From the NCBI GenBank assembly GCA_017462785.1, contig JAFTQJ010000055.1, forward strand, positions 121,850 through 185,849: a stretch of DNA of 64,000 bases, read 5' to 3'. A model generated the notes under the pieces. That model did not search any database and had not been told where the DNA came from. It saw only the letters and a list, made by a program, of their open reading frames with translations. Of this stretch, positions 52,489-60,872 are shown one piece after another. A program made the position numbers and the translations under genes. Source of the stretch: Oscillospiraceae bacterium. GTDB lineage: Bacteria; Bacillota; Clostridia; Oscillospirales; Ruminococcaceae. Within the stretch, counting starts at the first letter, position 1. Each line of letters begins with the position of its first letter.

Positions 52489-52716
52489 ATGGGTAGTATG
52501 CACATTATTGGCTCCGGCAATTATACAATTCGTGTAACCGACAGCAGAGGGGGTATTGTTTCTGAACTTCGTTTTGAAAATGTTTGTATCAAATGCAATG
52601 AACATATGCTGAGCGTTTCAGATAAAAAAGGGCAAACGCTCTATCTTGTTTCCACATGCAATAATACCGTGGAAATAGTAGAGGACAGCATTCTGTCCCG
52701 ATGGGAGGAATCATGA
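52489..52716 (+). CDS. small unknown protein
   Basis: A 75-residue protein beginning MGSMHIIGSGNYTIRVTDSRG, predicted beta-rich, without a known domain. AAAGAGGAATCACT precedes the ATG. It overlaps the exonuclease III gene by 4 bases (ATGA), so it is translationally coupled to DNA repair; whether it has a related job is unknown. Confidence 0.65.
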   Translation: MGSMHIIGSGNYTIRVTDSRGGIVSELRFENVCIKCNEHMLSVSDKKGQTLYLVSTCNNTVEIVEDSILSRWEES

Positions 52717-53465
52717 AACTAATTTCATGGAATGTCAACGGCTTTCGTGCCTGTCTGACAAAGGGCTTTGAGGAAAGTTTCAAGAAGCTGGATGCGGATG
52801 TGTTCTGCATTCAGGAAACGAAAATGCAGCCGGAACAGGTGACGACCTCCTTTGACGGCTATGTGCAATATTTCAACAGTGCAGTGAAGAAGGGCTATTC
52901 CGGCACAGCGGTATTCACAAAACAGGAGCCGATTTCCGTGACGTTCAATTTTGAGGGGCACACGGACGAGGGACGTGCCATTATCTGCGAATACGAGAAT
53001 TTTTATCTGGTGAATCTCTATGTGCCGAACGCACAGCGGGAGCTTGCACGGATCGACTACCGGATGAAATGGGAGGATGACCTCCGTGCATTTCTGACGG
53101 AACTGGACAAGAAAAAGCCGATCATCCTCTGCGGTGACCTGAATGTCGCACACAAGGAGATCGACCTGAAAAATCCGAAAACAAATGTCGGCAATGCGGG
53201 CTTTTCGGATGAAGAGCGTGGAAAATTCGGGGAGCTTCTGAATGCCGGATTTACGGATACATTCCGCTATCTGTACCCTGACAAGGAGGGTGCCTATACA
53301 TGGTGGTCGTACATGTTCAAGGCAAGGGAACGCAACACGGGATGGAGAATTGACTATTTTCTGGTATCGAACCGCATTGCGGATAAAATCGTGGATGCCA
53401 CGATCTACCCCGATGTGATGGGCAGCGACCATTGTCCGGTGGGGCTGGAGATTGATCTCGATTAA
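52713..53465 (+). CDS. exodeoxyribonuclease III
   Basis: A 250-residue AP endonuclease/3' exonuclease for base excision repair. Motifs: LISWNVNGFRA, FCIQETKMQ (metal Glu), YVPNAQ, LCGDLNVAH (Asp-Asn) and the C-terminal SDHCPVGLEI (catalytic Asp-His). The start at 52713 follows GGGAGGAA; a longer frame from 52701 is less likely. Terminated by the hairpin at 53471. Confidence 0.96.
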   Translation: MKLISWNVNGFRACLTKGFEESFKKLDADVFCIQETKMQPEQVTTSFDGYVQYFNSAVKKGYSGTAVFTKQEPISVTFNFEGHTDEGRAIICEYENFYLVNLYVPNAQRELARIDYRMKWEDDLRAFLTELDKKKPIILCGDLNVAHKEIDLKNPKTNVGNAGFSDEERGKFGELLNAGFTDTFRYLYPDKEGAYTWWSYMFKARERNTGWRIDYFLVSNRIADKIVDATIYPDVMGSDHCPVGLEIDLD

Positions 53466-53470
53466 ATGAA

Positions 53471-53510
53471 AAACACCTGAAAAGTTTCGGCTTTTCAGGT
53501 GTTTGTTTTT
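53471..53510. terminator. bidirectional terminator
   Basis: A 14-base perfect stem (AAACACCTGAAAAG, 6-base loop) followed by GTTTTT on plus and by TTTTTC on minus, between convergent operons. Confidence 0.92.
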
Positions 53511-53513
53511 AAT

Positions 53514-53954
53514 TCACTGAATCCATTCTTCAATTGCAAATGCCCCATGCATAAAAGTATGGGCATTGAATTTCACCGTGTGAATCCGATTGTCGTATTC
53601 ATAGTGAAAGGAGATGGTGAATCCCAGTTCATGTGACGTTCTTGTTTCATGTCCGTAGCCGTAATGCTCAAAACAGATACCATAGACCATCCGCTCACCG
53701 CTGCATTCACCTTTCATGCGGTTTAACAAGCCTTGTGCAGATTCCATACAGCAATCAAGATGATTCAGTGCATTCATAGCCAGATCTGCAACTTCATCGG
53801 TTATTTTTTCATCAACCGCTTCCAGCACGATTTCAATACCATCTGAATTGTAAATATAGGCATAATCATCCGCAAAACGGAATTTGTCGAAATTTCTGTT
53901 TTCCAGAAAGCTGATAATTTCGGGAAGACTGTATAGTTGATTCGTTCTGGACAT
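53514..53954 (-). CDS. unknown soluble protein at the end of the MBOAT operon
   Basis: A 146-residue protein beginning MSRTNQLYSLPEIISFLENRN, with an acidic alpha/beta composition. No domain recognised. The start at 53954 follows AAAGGAATGATCAGT; earlier ATGs sit on the ribosome site. It starts 14 bases after the previous gene's stop and may be a passenger of the operon or a small regulator. Confidence 0.65.
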   Translation of the reverse strand: MSRTNQLYSLPEIISFLENRNFDKFRFADDYAYIYNSDGIEIVLEAVDEKITDEVADLAMNALNHLDCCMESAQGLLNRMKGECSGERMVYGICFEHYGYGHETRTSHELGFTISFHYEYDNRIHTVKFNAHTFMHGAFAIEEWIQ

Positions 53955-53968
53955 ACTGATCATTCCTT

Positions 53969-54535
53969 TCAGCAATCATTTTTATGGAAGTGCCACTCCC
54001 CCGCCCGAAACTTCTGAATCGCAACCGGAATCATGATCAGCAATGCAAGCAGAAACAGGAATAATTCCGGTCGCAGCTCGGCATTATCCGCAATATAGAA
54101 CGTGCCTTCTGAACCATTTTCCGAATACAGAAGATTACCATCCTGCATGAAATAATGCTTGTTTTCAACATCCAGCGGTGATGCATCATGTCGAAGCGAC
54201 CGCAGATATTCCGCATATTCCGGCGTATCTTTCATCTGATACACAGCAAAATCTCCATAGCCGTACACTTCCACTGCATAGCCGGAACTTGTATAAATCA
54301 GCAATGTTTCTCCCTCCCAGTCAAGGGATACACTGCAATGTGACCAGGCAGGACGGATGCTGTAATCATAGCGAACATCGTCATAGACATTGATTTCCCA
54401 GCCGTCAAGCTCTGTTGCGATCTGCCCTTGTTCGGATGCATCAAAGACACGAATTCTTCCATGACATTCATTGTCGGAGAATTCCAACGAAAACGGTGCA
54501 TCCTCCAGCAGGGTCATCTCCGGACGATCGGGCAT
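53969..54535 (-). CDS. unknown protein with C-terminal membrane helix
   Basis: A 188-residue protein. The first ~155 residues are soluble, acidic and beta-rich; a hydrophobic helix (about 158-175, FLFLLALLIMIPVAI) is near the end, followed by a short basic tail. No signal peptide is seen, so the soluble part is probably cytoplasmic. The start shares one base with the carrier-protein stop (TAATG) and has GGAGAGGGGG upstream, showing tight coupling to the carrier protein. Confidence 0.7.
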   Translation of the reverse strand: MPDRPEMTLLEDAPFSLEFSDNECHGRIRVFDASEQGQIATELDGWEINVYDDVRYDYSIRPAWSHCSVSLDWEGETLLIYTSSGYAVEVYGYGDFAVYQMKDTPEYAEYLRSLRHDASPLDVENKHYFMQDGNLLYSENGSEGTFYIADNAELRPELFLFLLALLIMIPVAIQKFRAGEWHFHKNDC

Positions 54536-54777
54536 TACTTCCCCCTCTCCTCCAGAATATCCATCATCTCACCGACATTCTTCATGCCGCTGACTTCACG
54601 GACGGTAAAACGCATCTTGAATGCACGTTCCACTGCACCGATCAGATTGATGTGTTCAAGGCTGTCCCAGTCCTCAATATCATCCGCACAGGTATTGTCG
54701 GTCAGGGTGATGTCGTCGTCATCGAATACGTCCTGAAAAATTTCGGTCAGTCTGTTCTTGATTTCTGCTCTGTTCAT
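54535..54777 (-). CDS. acyl carrier protein
   Basis: An 80-residue carrier protein with the phosphopantetheine attachment serine in DWDSLEHINLI. It is acidic and four-helical by pattern. It lies directly after the FkbH-like gene and is not near fatty-acid synthesis genes, so it is probably a dedicated carrier for the group activated by that enzyme and passed to the MBOAT protein. AAGGAGGAACACACC precedes the start. Confidence 0.93.
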   Translation of the reverse strand: MNRAEIKNRLTEIFQDVFDDDDITLTDNTCADDIEDWDSLEHINLIGAVERAFKMRFTVREVSGMKNVGEMMDILEERGK

Positions 54778-54794
54778 GGTGTGTTCCTCCTTGA

Positions 54795-56582
54795 TTATAC
54801 AGTCACTGCCACGGCAATGACTTCATTTTTCGGCGTGTAGTCTGCGGTTTGCAGCTTCCATGCGGTGTTTCCATCCGCATCCTCGGAAATCTTTGTGAAT
54901 CCGAATGTGCCGAACAGCTCCGCTACCATGCCGTTTTTCTTCGTCGGGTAGTAATGCCCAATGATTTCTGTGATTCCCTGTCTGCGGCTCGCCTCCACGA
55001 GGGCATCGAGCATCGCTAATTCCATGTCACGCTTAAGCACACGGCAGCTCATCAGCCACAGATCAATATGCAGGGTACTCCCCTCTTTTTTGCCGATCAC
55101 GACCGATACAATGCCGTTATCCCCGAAGCTGTCCTCCAGCCGTCCATACAGCCGGATATAATCGGGATCTGCGGCAACCGCTTCCATTTCCGCCTGTGTA
55201 TAGCGTTTTGTCGTCACGTTGAACTGGTTGCTCTTGTTCGTCAGCTGCGTGATTCTGGGGATGGTCACAGCGTCAAAATCCGCAATGACCGCTTTCATTT
55301 CAAGGCTTTTCAGGAAGTCCTTGTAGTCCGTGAATTTCGCCTGTGCCGCCTGCCGCTTGGCGTTTTCCATGTACATGGCGTTCCGCTTGGCATCGTCTGC
55401 GGAGAGGTTTGTCACCTCAAAATAACCGGCACGGTTAAGGCGGAGCATACATTCCTCCACGGAATCGAACGGCACAACGGCGGTTTCCGGCAGCTGTGCC
55501 TGCACGATTGCCCGTTCGGCTGGGTTATCATCCACAAAAACAAAGCTCTCCGGCAGAAGCGTCAGCTCCTGTGCCATGTCTGCGATGTTCATGGACTTCG
55601 GGTCCCAGTTTGCTTTGATGCAGACAAAATCATCCGGTTTCAGGATGCCCTCCGGATGCTCCAGACCGAGAATCGCATTTTCATAGTCATTCTTCGAGCA
55701 GACGGTCAGCAGCACGCCCAGATCCTTGTGGGCTTTCAGATATCCCTGCAATGCGGCGTATGCCTGTCCGACGGAGGTTTCCTGCCCGATTTCAATGCCT
55801 GCCTGTCCGTCATCCCCGATCACGCCGCCCCAGAGGGTATTATCAAGGTCGAGGGCGAGGACTTTCTTATTTTTGCCCATCAGCGAACAGATGATATTGC
55901 TCAGATTATAGGCAAATTCCGGAATTGCCGGAACACAGAGGGCGTATTTGTAGAGATGCCAGTAGGACGGTTCCAGCCATTTGTCCAGACCATAGCATGC
56001 GGACAGGTAGTTGATGTCGTGGATGTAGAAATGCTGGTGCTGCCTTGCATAGTCATAGAACCGGCAGTTCAGGCGTGTGAGAAAGTCGATCTTTCCGTGG
56101 ATGCTGCCGGCTTCACGGTTGCCCATGAGCCTTGTGAGGGGCATTTCAAAATTGTTCTGGATGATGGGGCAGCCGTAGACTTCGGAAAGCCTGTCCCACA
56201 TCTGTGCAAAATGGGAATAGGTCTGTTCAAGCTTGTGTTCTGCAAGCTCGGCAGAATCGCCGATCACGGGGTATTCCTGCACGTTGCGTGCGGTCGTATG
56301 GATGAAGATGATCTCCGGCTGGAACGCTTCGAGGGAGGCATTCGGGAACATGGCATCATTCCAGTACTGGGCATATTCGGATTCCCAGAATTCCGGCACG
56401 ATGCCACGATTTCTGAGAAAAAGCTCCAGCATCTGCAAAATATCGCTTGTGGTCGAACCGCCGAGGACGGCGATCCGCAGACGGAGAGCACCGCTTTCCT
56501 GCTCCCTGAGCGTCCGCAGGAGCCGGCGGCGTTTTTGCAGGAGCATGTCGCTGTCAAAGGGATAGCAGAGTTCTTGCAGCAT
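54795..56582 (-). CDS. FkbH-like HAD-IIIC enzyme
   Basis: A 595-residue protein of the FkbH family. The N-terminal domain (about 1-220) has an SGNH-like start, IAVLGGSTTSDILQM. The HAD-IIIC domain has motif I LALDLDNTLWGGVIGDDG and motif III-like FVFVDDNPAER. The C-terminal part resembles the GNAT-like acyltransferase region of FkbH proteins. Studied relatives dephosphorylate 1,3-bisphosphoglycerate and load the glyceryl group on an acyl carrier protein. The start at 56582 is preferred because GGAGG precedes it; ATG 56594 is possible. The next gene is the carrier protein. Confidence 0.9.
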   Translation of the reverse strand: MLQELCYPFDSDMLLQKRRRLLRTLREQESGALRLRIAVLGGSTTSDILQMLELFLRNRGIVPEFWESEYAQYWNDAMFPNASLEAFQPEIIFIHTTARNVQEYPVIGDSAELAEHKLEQTYSHFAQMWDRLSEVYGCPIIQNNFEMPLTRLMGNREAGSIHGKIDFLTRLNCRFYDYARQHQHFYIHDINYLSACYGLDKWLEPSYWHLYKYALCVPAIPEFAYNLSNIICSLMGKNKKVLALDLDNTLWGGVIGDDGQAGIEIGQETSVGQAYAALQGYLKAHKDLGVLLTVCSKNDYENAILGLEHPEGILKPDDFVCIKANWDPKSMNIADMAQELTLLPESFVFVDDNPAERAIVQAQLPETAVVPFDSVEECMLRLNRAGYFEVTNLSADDAKRNAMYMENAKRQAAQAKFTDYKDFLKSLEMKAVIADFDAVTIPRITQLTNKSNQFNVTTKRYTQAEMEAVAADPDYIRLYGRLEDSFGDNGIVSVVIGKKEGSTLHIDLWLMSCRVLKRDMELAMLDALVEASRRQGITEIIGHYYPTKKNGMVAELFGTFGFTKISEDADGNTAWKLQTADYTPKNEVIAVAVTV

Positions 56583-56628
56583 AATTTCCTCCATATCTTC
56601 ACTGCCCTGCAAAAGCAGGGCAGTTTGG

Positions 56629-58134
56629 TTAATGCATAATGGTTTCGAGATTCTTTGCATTGTTGCCGGTCGCACTGAAAGTGTTCATGGCAAAAAGGAC
56701 ATCCGTGATGGCGTATTCCTCTGCAAAGTCAATGACGGACGGCTCAAAGTAACGCATATCCACGACCCAGATTTCGGAGAAGGACTGGGTCAGGCACGGT
56801 ACAAGTGCATTGCCGTAGCTGTCCTTGATGATCAGCAGCCGTCTGCCGTTGGTGCAGTCGGTGGTCACTCGGGTGATGCGTTCATCGCCGCCCATGAACA
56901 CCAGATACCAGCTGCTGCTTGGGAGCTTTTCCACGTTGGGAAGCATCAGGCTTGCCTCTCTGCCGTTGGTCATATCCGGATCAAAATAAGTCGTCGTGAT
57001 ATTGTTCGTGGGCTTGTAATAAACAAACGGCTCGGGGTTGTCCTTGAATACGGCGTTGTTTGTATAGCCGTAAAGCGTGCCGACATAGCCGTCGAGCTGC
57101 ACGGTTTCATATGCGGATAGCTCTGCAAACGGAACACCTGCGGAGGCTGCAAATGCCTTTGCAGCATAGTAGGCACCCAGAGGCTGCCAGTGGTGGTCGG
57201 TACGGGAGTAGATCGGCTCGTTCTTGTGCTCCTCCAGAATGCTGTAAGCATCGACCGGAACAATACCATTGAGGAACGTGTTCAGATAGCTGATGGTGTC
57301 CTTTTCGCTTGCGGTATAGCTCCGGTATTTTTCCGGAAGATAATAGGAAACAGCGGTGGGAGCAACGAGGGAGTAGACATTCACCTGACTGCCCAGCTCC
57401 TGCTTGTATTGGTTGACGATATTGGCGTAACGCTCCGCATTGGACTTGCTGCCGCCGTAGAGCATCAGACCACGATCCTTGACAATGAGGATGTTGTTGG
57501 CGATCTCACCGTCCATATCCTCCTGCTCATCCGCCGGCGGTTCTGTGGGAGGAACTGTGGTCGTTTCGGATTCAGCGGTCGTGTCGGTGTAGATGGTGGT
57601 TTCCTCCGGATCGGCGGTTTCCTGCGGCGGTGCTGTTTCGGTGTTTTTCTGCGGTGCAGTTGCAGGAATATCGACCTGTGCAAACTTCGTGGGCGGCTCG
57701 GTCGTTTCTTCCTGTGTTGCATCCGGATCCTCGATCGTCGGGATGCTGCCCACAAGGATCACACCGTCATCGTAGGGGATGCCGAGATTTCCACGGAAAT
57801 CGGAGATCACACCCTTGAAGAAGCTACGCATGGGAACGGTGTCATTATAATATTCAGCGAATTCGGCGGTATAAGTCCCCGAAAAATAGGCAGCCGGAGA
57901 AAACTGCGGACGCACCGCAAGATTGCGGTTCTCCTCATCCGATTTTGTGGGACGTTCACCAAACAGCAGAAAACAGCTGATGACAGCCATCACAAAGAGC
58001 AGCACCACTGCATTGACGGAAAATAGAATGCGGTCAACACTGTGGGGAGCCACGGGGAGGAGGATCGGCTTTTTTTCCGGCTCCTGCGGTTCGGGGAGCA
58101 TCACATCAATGTTCTGCATTTTTTTCTCATTCAT
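56629..58134 (-). CDS. DHHW-family membrane protein (AlgX/DltD-like partner)
   Basis: A 501-residue membrane-anchored protein of the DHHW family, distant kin of SGNH acyltransferases such as AlgX/AlgJ. A cytoplasmic start (about 35 residues) precedes a membrane helix (about 36-60). The motif RTDHHWQPLGAYYAAK gives the family its name; a second conserved site is LLIIKDSYGNALVP (serine of the SGNH-like core). A Thr/Pro/Glu-rich spacer of about 70 residues (about 135-205) is inserted before the catalytic part, probably crossing the cell wall. The start at 58134 follows AAAGGAGGG. It is 41 bases after the MBOAT gene. Confidence 0.9.
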   Translation of the reverse strand: MNEKKMQNIDVMLPEPQEPEKKPILLPVAPHSVDRILFSVNAVVLLFVMAVISCFLLFGERPTKSDEENRNLAVRPQFSPAAYFSGTYTAEFAEYYNDTVPMRSFFKGVISDFRGNLGIPYDDGVILVGSIPTIEDPDATQEETTEPPTKFAQVDIPATAPQKNTETAPPQETADPEETTIYTDTTAESETTTVPPTEPPADEQEDMDGEIANNILIVKDRGLMLYGGSKSNAERYANIVNQYKQELGSQVNVYSLVAPTAVSYYLPEKYRSYTASEKDTISYLNTFLNGIVPVDAYSILEEHKNEPIYSRTDHHWQPLGAYYAAKAFAASAGVPFAELSAYETVQLDGYVGTLYGYTNNAVFKDNPEPFVYYKPTNNITTTYFDPDMTNGREASLMLPNVEKLPSSSWYLVFMGGDERITRVTTDCTNGRRLLIIKDSYGNALVPCLTQSFSEIWVVDMRYFEPSVIDFAEEYAITDVLFAMNTFSATGNNAKNLETIMH

Positions 58135-58174
58135 GCTGTTCCCTCCTTTCAAAACAATGGGTTCGGCGGTAATA

Positions 58175-59575
58175 TCAGAAACGGTAGTAGAGGAACGCCT
58201 TTGTCGTTGCGTCCACCAGAAGAATGCTGCTTGTAATCAGCAGAACTGCACTTGTGAGCGTTCCGAGAACGGAAACGGTGATTTTTGCATTCTGCGAATT
58301 TGCGGCGATCTTCTTGGGGATTTCCAGCAGCGGGAATGTGCAGATGATCGCTGCGATGATGAGGAAGAGGTTGTTGCAGAAAGAAACCTGTTCCATTGTG
58401 CCGTAAAAGCCGTTGGGATTGAACAGCGTCAGATTCTTCAGGAAGGGCAGGAGCTGGCTGGTATCCTCAAAGTAGAAGATGCCGAAACCAATAATAATGA
58501 CGATCTTGTTGTAGATGTGGCGGATCCAGATCGGGATGGCTTTCATTTTCTTTTTACCGATTCTGGTTTCGAGCAGGATGAAGATGCCGTAGTATATGCC
58601 CCAGATCACATAGTTCCAGCTTGCACCGTGCCAGATGCCGGTGCACAGCCATACTGCCGCCAGACTGAGGTACTTGCTGCGGATGCCGAAAATCGGCAGC
58701 GGAAGCAGGTAGTCACGGAAGAATGAACCGAGGGAGATATGCCACCTCTGCCAGAATTCGGTGATGTCCTTGCAGAGGAAGGGATGGTTGAAGTTCTCGT
58801 TGAAATGGAAGCCGAACAGCCTGCCAAGACCGATCGCCATATCGGAATAGCCCGAAAAATCGAAGTATATGTACAGGGAGTAGATGATGACACCGTACCA
58901 TGTGCCGACCACGGAAAGGGATTCCGGATTGCCGCCGAGGAAGTCGTCCACGATGCGGAAGAGCTGATCGGCAAGGATCACCTTTTTGGAAAGACCGATG
59001 ATGAACCTCGTCAGACCGCAGCTGAGATCCTCAAGGGAGGTGTGACGGCTGTCGATCTCTGCGGCAATGGTGCTGTAACGGACGATGGGGCCTGCAATCA
59101 GCTGCGGGAAGAGCGATACATAGAGCAGGAATTTGGTGAAACTCCGCTGGGGGTCGATCTTTTCCCAGTAGCAGTCCACGACATAGGACATGACCTGAAA
59201 GGTGTAGAAGCTGATGCCGACGAGCTGGGCGATCTGCGGCACGGGAAAGGATGAGCCGAAAATGGCGTTGATGTTTTCCATCAGGAAACCGCTGTATTTG
59301 AATATGCCGATCATGCCGAGGTTATAGGCAAGGCTCACGCCGAGTACTGCTTTGGCGGCGTTCCCCTTGTACTTGCGGACACCGATGCCGAAGAAATAGT
59401 TGAGCAGTGCACTCAGAAGGAGGAGCAGGATGCGTACCGGTTCCCCCCATGCATAGAAAATCAGGGAAAAAACAATTAGTACCATGTTTTTGAGCCGCAT
59501 CTCCCTCGCTGCTGCATAGCCGATCAGGCAGATGGGTAAAAACAAGTATATGAATATCAGACTTGAAAATATCAT
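58175..59575 (-). CDS. MBOAT-family membrane O-acyltransferase
   Basis: A 466-residue integral membrane acyltransferase with about eleven hydrophobic helices. The family signatures are FDFSGYSDMAIGLGRLFGF, FWQRWHISLGSFFRDYLLPL and the catalytic histidine in CTGIWHGASWNYVIWG. It is AlgI/DltB-like and should pass an acyl group through the membrane to an extracellular acceptor. It heads an operon with DHHW, FkbH and carrier-protein genes. The start at 59575 follows AAGAGG; the longer frame from 59602 is not used. Confidence 0.95.
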   Translation of the reverse strand: MIFSSLIFIYLFLPICLIGYAAAREMRLKNMVLIVFSLIFYAWGEPVRILLLLLSALLNYFFGIGVRKYKGNAAKAVLGVSLAYNLGMIGIFKYSGFLMENINAIFGSSFPVPQIAQLVGISFYTFQVMSYVVDCYWEKIDPQRSFTKFLLYVSLFPQLIAGPIVRYSTIAAEIDSRHTSLEDLSCGLTRFIIGLSKKVILADQLFRIVDDFLGGNPESLSVVGTWYGVIIYSLYIYFDFSGYSDMAIGLGRLFGFHFNENFNHPFLCKDITEFWQRWHISLGSFFRDYLLPLPIFGIRSKYLSLAAVWLCTGIWHGASWNYVIWGIYYGIFILLETRIGKKKMKAIPIWIRHIYNKIVIIIGFGIFYFEDTSQLLPFLKNLTLFNPNGFYGTMEQVSFCNNLFLIIAAIICTFPLLEIPKKIAANSQNAKITVSVLGTLTSAVLLITSSILLVDATTKAFLYYRF

Positions 59576-59650
59576 GGTTTTGTGCCTCTTGTTCTGTATC
59601 AATTCTATTTAGCACATTATCCTGTAAAAGCAAATCTTTCCAAAAAATGT

Positions 59651-59663
59651 GCAGGAATTCTGC
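59651..59663. promoter_or_regulatory. inverted repeat downstream of MBOAT promoter
   Basis: GCAGGAATTCTGC, close in sequence to the palindrome at 59779-59795. Together they flank the promoter and could be a pair of operator sites. Confidence 0.4.
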
Positions 59664-59685
59664 GTTTCGACAAAATCCTACTTTA

Positions 59686-59714
59686 ATTATACGTCATTCC
59701 CCCCCGATTTGCAA
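59686..59714 (-). promoter_or_regulatory. sigma-A promoter of the MBOAT operon
   Basis: On the minus strand TTGCAA, 17-base spacer (with seven G), TATAAT, 111 bases before the MBOAT start. Just upstream is the inverted repeat ACGATTTTT/AAAAATCGT (59730-59749). Confidence 0.8.
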
Positions 59715-59778
59715 GGGATTTGACGAAAGTTTAACGATTTTTAAAAAAATCGTCAACTTATACAAAAAGTCTAATGGG

Positions 59779-59795
59779 GTGCAGAATTTCTGCAC
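59779..59795. promoter_or_regulatory. 17-base palindrome upstream of the MBOAT promoter
   Basis: GTGCAGAATTTCTGCAC, a perfect palindrome about 65 bases upstream of the -35 element. Candidate regulator binding site. Confidence 0.45.
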
Positions 59796-59860
59796 ACATC
59801 CACTGAAATCAAATGTGAAAAAGCCGGATATTTTGTAGGAAACACCATTTTCCGGAAAAC

Positions 59861-59893
59861 AAAAAGCTTCTCCCCGTGTGACAGGAAGAAGCT
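59861..59893 (-). terminator. terminator of the pyridoxamine kinase gene
   Basis: A stem AGCTTC/GAAGCT extended by a few pairs, followed on the minus strand by TTTTTG. Confidence 0.75.
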
Positions 59894-59899
59894 GAAGTA

Positions 59900-60742
59900 T
59901 CAGAAAGGTGAGCTGAGTCTGCGGAAGAGATACGGGAAAGCAGTTTCATAATGCACGCCGTACCAGCGTGCGTCCGGAGCATCGAGGGTCGCACGGATGC
60001 TTTCCAGAGTAAAGTCCTCCGCAAGGCGTGCCGCCTGTTCGAGGGACAGCCCACGCAGCAGCCCCCCCACACAGGTGCTGGCGAACACATCGCCGGTGCC
60101 GTGGAACTGCTGGGGGAATTTTCTGTGAAAATACGAGAAATATTGGTTTCTGGATGCGTCATAGCCCATGAAGCCGACCTCGCTCTCTGCGAAGCTGACT
60201 CCGGTCAGGATGACTTGTTTTGCCCCAAGCTCCGACAGTTTTTGCAGGATGCTGCGGATGTCGCTCTCCTGATAGCCTTTCTCGGCATAGGGAATGCCGA
60301 GCATCCGGCATGCCTCGGTGAGGTTCGGGACGATCACGTCCGCTGAACGGCAGAGTCGTGTCATATGCTGCGGAAAATCCTCCGAAAATCCGCTGTAAAG
60401 CCTGCCGAAATCACCGAGCACGGGATCAACGAATAAACAGGTTTCCGGGGTGCGGAATTCTGCAAGAAGCTCCTCCACAATGGATACCTGCTCGATCGAG
60501 CCGAGGTAGCCCGTATAGACGGCATCGAAAGCAACGCCCTGTTCACGCCATTTTTCGGCGATCTTCTGTATTTCTCCGGTCAGGTCGTGAAATGTATAGT
60601 CATCGAAGGCAGTGTGTGAGGAGAGCACTGCGGTCGGCAGAATGACGGTTTCCACGCCCATTGCCGAGAGGATCGGCAGTGCAGCGGTCAGGGAGCATTT
60701 CCCGATGCAGGAAATATCCTGAATGGTCAGTATTCGTTTCAT
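59900..60742 (-). CDS. pyridoxamine kinase
   Basis: A 280-residue PfkB/ribokinase-fold kinase of the PdxY/PdxK group, phosphorylating pyridoxal or pyridoxamine. Typical parts: ILTIQDISCIGKCSLTAALPILSAMG, VYTGYLGS, DPVLGDFGRLYSG, and the anion hole/catalytic site FHGTGDVFASTCVGG. The start at 60742 follows AAAGGAGGATGGAT; the ATG 6 bases earlier abuts the ribosome site. Stands alone, divergent from the second ABC-F gene. Confidence 0.92.
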   Translation of the reverse strand: MKRILTIQDISCIGKCSLTAALPILSAMGVETVILPTAVLSSHTAFDDYTFHDLTGEIQKIAEKWREQGVAFDAVYTGYLGSIEQVSIVEELLAEFRTPETCLFVDPVLGDFGRLYSGFSEDFPQHMTRLCRSADVIVPNLTEACRMLGIPYAEKGYQESDIRSILQKLSELGAKQVILTGVSFAESEVGFMGYDASRNQYFSYFHRKFPQQFHGTGDVFASTCVGGLLRGLSLEQAARLAEDFTLESIRATLDAPDARWYGVHYETAFPYLFRRLSSPF

Positions 60743-60813
60743 ATCCATCCTCCTTTTGTCCTATACCATTATAGTTGATTTTTGCCGGAAAGTCAATGGG
60801 TTTTGCAAAAGAT

Positions 60814-60842
60814 TTGACAAAAGACGGATTTCCTGTTATAAT
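60814..60842 (+). promoter_or_regulatory. perfect consensus promoter of the second ABC-F gene
   Basis: TTGACA, 17-base spacer, TATAAT, 30 bases before the start. Confidence 0.9.
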
Positions 60843-60872
60843 AGGTATCAGTGTGAATGTGAGGTGACAGCT

